Shown in pieces: positions 56,937 to 64,000 of a DNA stretch of 64,000 nt. This stretch comes from Spirometra erinaceieuropaei (Eukaryota; Platyhelminthes; Cestoda; Diphyllobothriidea; Diphyllobothriidae). Each line of letters begins with the position of its first letter. Position 1 is the first letter of the stretch. The DNA is taken from positions 245,066-309,065 of the forward strand of contig CACRXP010000619.1 in assembly GCA_902702965.1 (NCBI GenBank), written 5' to 3'. Position numbers and translations under genes: made by a program. The notes below the pieces were generated by a model. It was not told the DNA's origin and made no database searches. It worked only from the letters and a program-made list of their open reading frames with translations.

Positions 56937-57631
56937 AAGGCAATGAGGACTTTCAGAAGTTAGGAGTCACATTCCAGTTCTGACAGATGCGTAGGTAGGA
57001 GACGATTGGGGGAAAGTGGCTGAAAATTTACAGTTATGTCTCTGTTTCCTCTTTAAAGCACGACGTGGCAGGAGATGCGAACAAACATGCTGGGTTTGTC
57101 TTTGACCAGCAAAGGCAAAGGTGGTAACCATCAGGTTAGTCCATCTAAAGTTATGCTCGCATAAATCGCTTATGCAAGCCCACGGACCTCCCTGGCCAAA
57201 GTTAAACCCGGCATATTTGCTCACGCCGACTGCCCCGTAGCGTCACATCGACGAAATAGGGGCACGTCCCCTTCGTACGTCTATGAATAAACTAGAATAT
57301 AAAACCTCATCTCTGAACGCCCTATACCCACGCTTTCACGCTAACTGTCCATTGGATGTTTAACTTTTGTTACCATACACTCCAATATATTACTGAACAG
57401 GCCCAATGATGAATAATCGAAAGCGTGTGTTCGGTAAACTTGACATCTTAAATGTTCAGCATGGGCATAATCGCAGAACATAAACAATATTATATTGTCT
57501 ATAAATCTGCAGTCCTTTAAAACGGGAAATTTTAATCATAAACGCTGGTCAAAGCAGAAAGCGAAATCTGTTGATATGCTTCATACATACGTTTGCAGAC
57601 AGTTAGGAGTGCGCCGTGAACGTAGTTGTCC

Positions 57632-57660
57632 CTGAAAAATCATTTTGAATGATTTTTCAG
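57632..57660. repeat. Short perfect palindrome
   Basis: CTGAAAAATCATT and AATGATTTTTCAG are exact 13-bp inverted copies separated by TTG. Confidence 0.85.
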
Positions 57661-59194
57661 TTTGAATATTCTGGGAATTGGTGTAATGTTCATTATTGCG
57701 GCACGTCGACTGTCTGAAATTTAACGGAGTCGGTTAGTTTTTTGTGATAATCTAGATAATTTTCCGGCAATTTCGTAGTCTTTGCAATGCGGGCGATCTG
57801 AGTGAGAGCGGGGCCGTCGGATGTCCTAGGTGGACACGCCATAAAAAATCAAATTAATTTATGGGACTGCACGTCCAGCATCCGGTCTGTGAGTAAGCAT
57901 TCGAAATATTAATTAACAAATACGGGCGTAAAAATGGTAGCTTATTTTGTAAATTTACCGCTCCGCTTCTAGTTACCGTAACGTCCGCTGTATATCATCG
58001 AATTCCTTAAACTGCCCGCTGCCTTGTTCACCGAAAATATCGTTTCGCGTATTTCAAACTAGAGTAGTGCTTAAAAACCTTCGGTTGTGTAATTTTTCTG
58101 TGAATTCCTCAATTTTCCATGATATAATGCACCGCAACAGCAAACTCACGCAGGCAGAAAAGTCATTCTCCAGACGGTTTTTCATATCAAGAAGAAAGCC
58201 TACAATGAACGGGCAATTTGTTCAAAAACAAATATTCTTTTCCAACTGTTTCCTTGGAAATGAGGCATCCTAGGCCCTTTTGCGGTGACTGCAGCCGTTT
58301 TGCGTTTGCCAGATGTAGGCCGAAATAATAACTAAAATTCTTGGTGCGCTTATTCACTTTGTTGACTACTAGTGCCGAAAACTTCTTTAAGGGCAAAGGC
58401 GTTCTTGTTTTACCTAATTTTGAATGATTTTTCTTATCTTTGTTCAACTTCCAGTGGCGTGCTGCAAGGCGACCAAGTTGACATTTATACATTTTTAGAA
58501 GTCTAGAATGGCTCGAGTGGGTTTTTGTACTACATATTTGCTCCACATAAACAACACAAAATTTTCCGAAATGCTTTCAGGACTACAAAATATGGGTGCT
58601 ATTAAAAATAGTATTTCTAGTTGAATGTCAATCCTGTACTGCGAAGCTTAATTCTGAGTGATTAATGAAAAAGATCTTCCACCTAACTGAACGTGCTACT
58701 AGCGAAATGCGCTATCAGTTATATGCCTGATACAAATGCAGATAAAAAGTCTATAAAAAGTTCTTTTTGCATTAAAATAATATTTCTGTCTGTGAATTAG
58801 GTAATTACATGCAGTTATGCTCTGAGCCATTTGTTAACACAGAAATGTACCCTCATGCTATGAGCTGTTTCTTTACGCTCAAAATGCACACATATGTTCT
58901 TAGCAAATGAGTTCGAATTATATGCTGCGCCGGAATAAGGATGTTAAGTAGCATGCTTGGTTAACAGGACAAATGCTTCGGAGTAGTTTAAGCATAAAAA
59001 GGATTCGTATGAAATAAGACCTGACCAGAAGTTCTGCATAATTATTTGCTGCCAAATACCTTCTACACATTTATTAGTGCTGAGGGAATAAGCTTAAATT
59101 TAAGTGTTACGCTCACGCCCCCTATGCAACAGCGGGGGCGGGCAGCCGAAACCAGTAACGGTGCCATCAAGACGTTTGAAATCACTTAACACAA

Positions 59195-59727
59195 GTTTTA
59201 AAAAACGTATTATGCCAGCGCATGTTGGCAGTTATTTTAAAAGTGCGAGATTTTAAAAATGTCTTGACACATGAGTGACTGGTGTATTAAATCCTTCGTT
59301 ACAAAAAAATTGCGGAAAAATAGTTGTTGATTTTTATCAAATAATTTTTCCATATTATGCAGTCAAGTCTTATAGCATGTTTATAAAATTATAATTCGCA
59401 TATGGGCGTCTATTTTATAACCGTTGTTAAGAAGACTACTATAATTACCTGCAAATTTACCCGCAAAATGAGGTTTAAAAAACGGATTGTGCCAGTTATT
59501 TTAAAAGTACGAGAGTTTAAAAAATGCTTTGACACATGAATGACTGGCATCAAACATCCTTCGTTACAAAAATTGGAAAAAAGAATTTTTGGCTTTTATT
59601 AAACAATTTTCCAAAATTATGCAGTTAGGTCTTAGAGTATGCCTATAAAATGATAATTTGTCTCTATGCGTCTATTTTATAACTGCTGTTGTGAAGAATA
59701 CCATAATTTAACTGAACATTTTTGCAA
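59195..59727 (+). repeat. Tandem duplication of about 260-bp units
   Basis: Unit 1 is about 59195-59469 and unit 2 about 59471-59727. Shared blocks in order are GTTATTTTAAAAGT, GACACATGA.TGACTGG, CCTTCGTTACAAAAA, ATTATGCAGT, GCGTCTATTTTATAAC and GCAAAATG. The units differ by substitutions and a short insertion (CGCATGTTGGCA) in unit 1. Confidence 0.85.
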
Positions 59728-59759
59728 AATGCAAATAAACATTCCATTGACAACAGCAA

Positions 59760-60175
59760 ACATAACCACAACTCCGTCCATACGCGGTTGGTTATACATG
59801 TGCAGACGAACATTACAAGCCTTCTTTTACTGATGCCCTTATATTGCCCATAGAGCAGACATTTTGTTCAAGCCCTTTTCTAATATGGACACGTTTGAAA
59901 AATATTTAGACGAACAAAAAGACTGCAAGGTTTTTAAAACCAATATGATTTTAATAGGAAATTGAACCGTCACTCAGACTGAATCATGGTTTAGTTCATA
60001 TGTAGCTGTGCGAACACTGCCTGAATAAGTGGAACTCGCACGTTTTGACTATACTAATGCCCTCATTTAGCCCGTAGAGTGCACGCAACTATTTAGTTTT
60101 GAGTCCTATTGAAATGTATATAGGGTTTAAAAATGTTTACCCGATCATAGCGACTATAAGGACTTTGAGCGCGTT
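59760..60175 (+). repeat. Second, more diverged direct duplication
   Basis: GGTTGGTTATACATGTGCAG then TGATGCCCTTATATTGCCCA at 59787-59851 parallel GGTTTAGTTCATATGTAGC then TAATGCCCTCATTTAGCCC at 59989-60074. Each is followed by a TTTAAAA-containing block. It directly follows the tandem units at 59195-59727. Confidence 0.6.
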
Positions 60176-60344
60176 ATAAATTAATTTAAACAACGAACAT
60201 ACGCTTAGTCTTAGGAATTGCAAATCCTTAGGTGTAGAAATACTAGTGTTTCATGTAGAAAAACCCCATGCAACTGGTCAGATATTCCAGCATGCATAGA
60301 TCATGCAGTATGCTCTAAAAGGAACGTAACAAACATCTGTGTGA

Positions 60345-60545
60345 TCAGAAGAAGAAGCGATCGCTGGAACAAATGTTTTATTCGCCTGACGTTTCGGATA
60401 CCCACTTAAACCCATTATCAGAGACAGTGGCAGAAAAGGAACTGGAACTCTCATCTTTTCTTGTATCGGCAATTTGTTTGGGCGCGGCACGCTCCGACCG
60501 GCCCGACGATGGGAAACTTTTGCTCTTTGAAAGGCCTCTACTTAT
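60345..60545 (-). mobile_element. PLE pLTR fragment
   Basis: On the minus strand a hammerhead-like motif is followed by CAGGCGAATAAAACATTTG, then TTCCAGCGATCGCTTCTTCT. This is very close to the solo fragment at 21.8 kb but in the opposite orientation. No coding remnant adjoins it. Confidence 0.7.
60388..60421 (-). ncRNA. Hammerhead ribozyme-like motif (one core change)
   Basis: The minus strand reads CTGATAA, TGGGTTTAAGTGGGTATCC and GAAACGTC. The G8-equivalent base is A; the other conserved positions are kept. Confidence 0.6.
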
Positions 60546-60830
60546 GCACAGATCCAAGCATCTGTGTATTAGACTATAGAAGTCCATGATCTTGCATAAG
60601 TTGAGCCTTCCATGAGCGTTTTATCAGCAAATAGCGGAAACAAACCGTGAAATGTAAATAATAGGCAATGTTTAGGCATGCGAAATATATGCTTTTGACT
60701 GAATAATGCTGTGAGACAAAAGTAAGATCTCCAACTTGATCAATTTAGACAGGGATTTCTGTGCGCATTATATTTTTGTGCGAAAGGGACTATGCGGCTG
60801 AAAAAAGAACATTTTGCCTTTGACTATATA

Positions 60831-61074
60831 TATATATACCCAAGCCCGAAGTGTGGAACACCCGAGCCTCGAACTCACGACCTGTTGGTTTAGAGGTCCA
60901 CGCCTCTACCCACCAGGCCACGAGCCCGTTGACCTGTCGGTTTTCGATCGGGAATATACAAGGTTAGGGGGCGCTCACCGATCGATCATACGGAAATCAC
61001 TCGTTCCGTTGCGCCTTAAGGGCTCACTCTCGAGCACAGCCAGCAGTCGCACAGCGGCGCATGATACATAGGCA
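60831..61074 (-). mobile_element. tRNA-derived SINE pieces, minus strand
   Basis: The minus strand over 60831-60925 carries the tRNA-like head (GTAGAGGCGTGGACCTCTAA and CGTGAGTTCGAGGCTC). 60962-61074 carries the SINE tail (GGCGCATGATCG-side tail matching CCTTAAGGCGCAACGGAACG and GGTGAGCGCCCCC). Head and tail are not contiguous in the normal order, so at least two copies or a rearrangement are involved. A short TA run bounds the left side (60825-60838). Confidence 0.75.
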
Positions 61075-61395
61075 GTGGGTAGAGGCGTGGACTTCTAAAC
61101 CAACAGGTCGCGAGTTCGAGGCTCGGGTGTTCTACACTTCAGGCCTGGTTATGGCTGGCTGACGACGGCTAATAATCCAGAAATGGCCATTCCAGTCTCC
61201 CTTGTCTTTGTCGGTAATACTATTCTGCATATATATATATATGAGATGATACCGACAAAGACAAGGTATTATCTCATCTATGTCTACTACTAGTCGCTGT
61301 GCGAATGTCTGCGAGGGTTCTAGTATGAGCCCCAAAGCACAACAGAACGAGCATGTTCCGTAACCTGATCGGCGAGCGCCCACTGTCATAAATAT
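61075..61395 (+). mobile_element. tRNA-derived SINE, plus strand
   Basis: The head GGGTAGAGGCGTGGACTTC and GCGAGTTCGAGGCTC is followed by GGCTGGCTGACGACGGC, AATCCAGAAATGGCCATTC and CCCTTGTCTTTGTCGGTA. A TA microsatellite (61231-61243) and a short reversed GATACCGACAAAGACAAGG interrupt it. It resumes with the tail TAGTATGAGCCCCAAAGCAC, ending CGAGCGCCCACTGTCATA. Confidence 0.8.
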
Positions 61396-61417
61396 ATATA
61401 TATATATATATATATAT
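61391..61417. repeat. TA microsatellite at the PLE 3' junction
   Basis: An uninterrupted AT/TA run separates the SINE tail from the first base of the PLE terminal repeat (CCGAATGATAGAG at 61418). Confidence 0.9.
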
Positions 61418-61503
61418 CCGAATGATAGAGAATACGCGCGGCCCAGGTAATTGCATAGAAGAAGACGGGAAGGCGATCGCTGGGACCAATGGTTTATTTA
61501 TCC

Positions 61504-61538
61504 GACGTTTCGAACTCTCACGCGAGCCCATCGTCAAG
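61504..61538 (-). ncRNA. Hammerhead ribozyme-like motif in the 3' pLTR
   Basis: The minus strand reads CTTGACGA, TGGGCTCGCGTGAGAGTTC and GAAACGTC. The first core block is TTGACGA, or CTGACGA with an inserted T. The second block is canonical. A cut after GTC would leave a 5' end starting GGATAAATAAACC, just upstream of the ORF. The matching 5' copy is outside the window. Confidence 0.65.
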
Positions 61539-61574
61539 GAATGAAAAAACTGTACAGCTCGTCGTGTATTTAGC

Positions 61575-63956
61575 TCACCTCTGCCGGGGGTGACCTCTAG
61601 CTGCGCTGTTGATTTGTTCACGCAGTGCTTGATAGGCGATTGGCAGATCGATATGTCGATTAATCGCGTCCTCAGTTGAGTGCCACGCTTCCTGCAGCAG
61701 GCGCGCAACTCGGTTGTCTGACTGTCCTAGTATTCTCACGCTCCCAAAGTCAAAGGCGTGTCCTGGCGAGGAGGCGTGGGCGGCTACCAAAGAGAGTTTA
61801 TCCTTCCGTCTCACGGCCAATTCATGCTCATGCAATCTCGTGCGGACCTGTTTTCCGGTTTCACCAACATAACTGGCCTGACCGCAATTGCAGTCTATGC
61901 GGTAGATGACCCCCAATTTCTGATTTATGGGAATCGGATCCTTGGGCTGCATGAGTTGACGGCGGATTGTGGCTTCAGGTCTGTGCGCGACGCCGATCCC
62001 AAATTCGCTCACCAGTCTGGCGAATTCTTCTGACAAATCAGCTACGTACGGAACTGCGCGCCAGCACTTCGGTTTCGGCTGCCTCCTCGATTTTCTTCCC
62101 CGTGTTTCTCGCCTGCACTTTTCGACTAAATTCCCAGGATAGCCGTTCATGGTGAAGAGTTTCTTCAGGAACTGAGCCTCGGCCTTCTTGTCGGCTGGCT
62201 CTGTGCAATGGGTTTCTACCCGCCGGTAGAGTGTTCTTACGCAGCTGCGTTTGTGCGAAAGAGGGTGGTTGCTGAGAAAACTCAGAATACGAGAGGTATT
62301 TGTCGTCTTTCGGTAAACTGTTGTTTTTAGTCCCCCATCGTCTTTTCTCTGGACTATTACGTCGAGGAACGGCAACTGGCAATCTTTTTCCTCCTCCATC
62401 GTGAACTGGATATCTGGGAAGATCGAGTTCAGATGTTGCGTGAATTCCCCAATCCTGTCCCGATTGATGATGACAAATGTGTCATCAACATACCGTACCC
62501 AAAATCGTGGTCGGTAGTGGTCAAAAGCCAGTGCCTCCAGTCGCTGTAACACTGCCTCAGCAATCAAGCTGGATAACGGCGACCCCATCGGTGTGCCTTT
62601 AACTTGTTCGTACGTGGCTCCATTGAAGGTGAAGAAGGTCTTCAAGCAGTGTTTCAGGAGATCGACAAGGTGTTTTATCTTAAGTTTGTTGTCCGTCTCG
62701 TTATAACGTTGCTCTAACAAGGTTTGCACAGTTTCAACTGCGAGATGTTGTGGGATGGAAGTGAAGAGTGATACCACGTCGAAAGATACCATCACTTCGT
62801 CATCTGTAAGTTGAATACCTTGCAGCTTCTCAAGGAATCGTTCTGCTGAGTGGATGGTAGTTTCAGAACCTTGGGTTAGGAATTTCAGACGCTGGAACAG
62901 CCACTTAGCCAGGCCAAACGTTGGTGTGCCTCTTAGAGAAACGATCGGTCGTAGGGGGGTTCCTGGTTTGTGGACCTTGGGTAGACCATAGAATCTCGCG
63001 ATCGCGGAATCCTTTGGTTTCATCCTCTGCCAGTCAAGCCGTGTAATCGCTTTTGACTTCCGAAGACTTGCCAGGTCCTTGTTGATTTTGCTCATTAGAG
63101 TCTTCGTCATATCCCCTTCACAAGGAATGTAGGCAGTTCTATCGCCCAAAAGGGCCTCGACTTTGTTGACGTAGTCCTCCTTGTTCAGTACGACCGTCGA
63201 TCGTCCTTTATCGGCCGGGAGTATGACAATGCTTTTGTCGGCCTTCAGAGTCCGAAGTGCTTCGTTTTCTGCTTTCGAGAGCATATTGCGTTTCTTGTGG
63301 GACATGAGTCTGGAGGATATTCGCTGTCGTAGCAGATTTCTGTTTTCCTCAGTGATTGGAGCTTCACGAATGACAGATTCCGCAGCTGCGATGAAGTCAA
63401 CAGGTTGGGCATCCGTCGTATTGAAGCAGGCATCATGGTTCAGGACTTTTATCTGCTCTGCTGTCAGTTGTTTGGAAGATAGGTTGTGCACAACATTATC
63501 ATAGCAGAGGCTGGCATTCTTTTCGCTCAGTGTGGTCAACTTCTGCTTCAGTTTGGATTCACGTGCATCGCGAATGCGCCTGGCACTGAGAGAAATGCTG
63601 CGATGAAGATCATTTGTCAGCGGTTCTCCAAGGATCCTTGAGCAATTCGCTTGTTCATCCTCAATTGCTGCTTTGTACTTGCGTAGTCGGAGGTGACAAT
63701 CCTGGATTAAAACCCGAATCATTCTGCGTCCGTGTTGTAAGACTGTTCGCCTACCTAGCTCGGTGTTGACGGGCGATTTATACGAGAGGCATCTCGGCAG
63801 AGTGTTTGAGTCTAGGCACCTGTGCAGGAACCTCAGTTGAGCGTACGTTGAAGCTTGTCGACAGGAGAAGGATTCCCACCGACGCGCTGGTCTAAGCGCT
63901 TCGCGCCCGAATGTATTCCGAATGATAGAGAATATGCGCGGCCCAGGTAATTGCAT
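61575..63956 (-). CDS. Penelope-like element polyprotein: reverse transcriptase + GIY-YIG endonuclease
   Basis: The first ATG (63956-63954) lies within the pLTR and gives a 793-residue protein. The frame stays open upstream to the window edge. The N-terminal domain, to about residue 235, is basic. The RT spans about 241-535: ILPADKGRSTVVL (245-257), RFYGLPKVHKPGTPLRPIVS (321-340), motif A SFDVVSLFTSIP (391-402, Asp393), motif B GTPMGSPLSS (454-463), motif C YVDD (489-492, both catalytic Asp present) and LPFLDV (528-533). A basic linker (617-630) leads to PEATIRR (660-666). The GIY-YIG core follows: GVIY (682-685), Cys689 and Cys691, YVGETG (696-701), TRLHEH (706-711), QEAW (755-758) and INRHIDLP (765-772). 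No stop or frameshift was found. Function: target-primed reverse transcription of its own RNA. Confidence 0.95.
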   Translation of the reverse strand: MQLPGPRIFSIIRNTFGREALRPARRWESFSCRQASTYAQLRFLHRCLDSNTLPRCLSYKSPVNTELGRRTVLQHGRRMIRVLIQDCHLRLRKYKAAIEDEQANCSRILGEPLTNDLHRSISLSARRIRDARESKLKQKLTTLSEKNASLCYDNVVHNLSSKQLTAEQIKVLNHDACFNTTDAQPVDFIAAAESVIREAPITEENRNLLRQRISSRLMSHKKRNMLSKAENEALRTLKADKSIVILPADKGRSTVVLNKEDYVNKVEALLGDRTAYIPCEGDMTKTLMSKINKDLASLRKSKAITRLDWQRMKPKDSAIARFYGLPKVHKPGTPLRPIVSLRGTPTFGLAKWLFQRLKFLTQGSETTIHSAERFLEKLQGIQLTDDEVMVSFDVVSLFTSIPQHLAVETVQTLLEQRYNETDNKLKIKHLVDLLKHCLKTFFTFNGATYEQVKGTPMGSPLSSLIAEAVLQRLEALAFDHYRPRFWVRYVDDTFVIINRDRIGEFTQHLNSIFPDIQFTMEEEKDCQLPFLDVIVQRKDDGGLKTTVYRKTTNTSRILSFLSNHPLSHKRSCVRTLYRRVETHCTEPADKKAEAQFLKKLFTMNGYPGNLVEKCRRETRGRKSRRQPKPKCWRAVPYVADLSEEFARLVSEFGIGVAHRPEATIRRQLMQPKDPIPINQKLGVIYRIDCNCGQASYVGETGKQVRTRLHEHELAVRRKDKLSLVAAHASSPGHAFDFGSVRILGQSDNRVARLLQEAWHSTEDAINRHIDLPIAYQALREQINSAARGHPRQR

Positions 63957-64000
63957 AGAAGAAGACGGGAAGGCGATCGCTGGGACCAATGGTTTATTTA
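63918..64000 (-). repeat. 5' pLTR of the intact PLE (truncated by window)
   Basis: The 83 bases match 61418-61500 with one substitution. The ATG of the polyprotein lies in this repeat, so the equivalent of its first codons is also present in the 3' pLTR, where it is followed by the TA run instead of the rest of the ORF. Confidence 0.9.

Larger units (their letters stand above)
61418..64000 (-). mobile_element. Near-complete, apparently intact Penelope-like element
   Basis: The 3' pLTR (from 61418) and the 5' pLTR (from 63918, cut by the window end) are direct repeats exactly 2500 bp apart. Of the 83 visible aligned bases one differs (61435 versus 63935). Between them lies an uninterrupted ORF for RT plus GIY-YIG. 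The near identity of the pLTRs and the open frame indicate a recent insertion. The 5' junction and any target duplication lie outside the window. Confidence 0.92.

Noticed and set aside
1..64000. CRISPR arrays, bacterial operons, rRNA genes
   Set aside because: No regularly spaced repeats, Shine-Dalgarno-linked gene strings or rRNA-like sequence; the content is eukaryotic.

Overview
This window looks like repeat-rich, intron-dominated DNA from a metazoan nuclear genome. It has sparse coding exons with GT/AG splice sites, a spliced gene with an intron of about 14 kb, degenerate TTAGGG-type tracts, tRNA-derived SINEs, and many Penelope-like retroelements (PLEs) with GIY-YIG endonucleases and hammerhead ribozyme motifs. 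A flatworm, possibly a tapeworm, is my best guess from the mix of element families. That is inference only; nothing in the window fixes the species. No prokaryotic operons, rRNA, CRISPR arrays or convincing functional tRNA genes were seen.

Host genes. Two exons on the + strand (17508-17785 and 32055-32426) have consensus splice sites. Their phases match exactly: a phase-1 donor meets an acceptor that restores a Gly codon. They therefore read as consecutive exons of one gene across a 14,269-bp intron. I do not recognise the protein family. Inside the intron, on the same strand, lies a 114-codon ORF (28558-28902). It has a hydrophobic N-terminus and paired basic residues and could encode a small secreted or peptide-precursor protein.

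Mobile DNA. (1) A nearly complete, intact PLE lies on the - strand at 61418-64000. Its ORF is open (reverse transcriptase plus GIY-YIG). Two direct pLTR copies sit exactly 2500 bp apart and match at 82 of 83 visible bases; the window ends inside the 5' pLTR. (2) At least three other PLE lineages survive as broken copies: family 1 at 6.6, 10.8-11.7, 47.9-49.0 and 53.2-54.1 kb; family 2 at 5.2-6.6, 7.4-8.3 and 36.1-37.7 kb; family 3-like copies at 13.6-14.3 and 51.2-52.0 kb. (3) Nine hammerhead-type motifs lie in pLTR sequence. Only two keep a fully canonical core. (4) Two short, internally deleted PLEs (10810-11681 and 13620-14312) carry a GIY-YIG fragment between inverted pLTR pieces; the first has a perfect 12-bp target duplication. 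(5) A palindromic MITE family of about 820-990 bp, with TA target sites and CAGT-type ends, has six clear and three decayed copies. (6) A tRNA-derived SINE family, a further dispersed repeat called R1 here, a non-LTR endonuclease remnant and several local duplications or hairpins complete the set.

Stretches not listed as elements (most of 1-3.4, 9.2-10.6, 14.3-16.8, 19.6-21.7, 22-25.8, 34.6-36.1, 44.4-47.6, 49-51.1, 54.3-56.2 and 57-60.3 kb) are AT-rich and noncoding to my eye. They probably hold decayed repeats that I cannot name.
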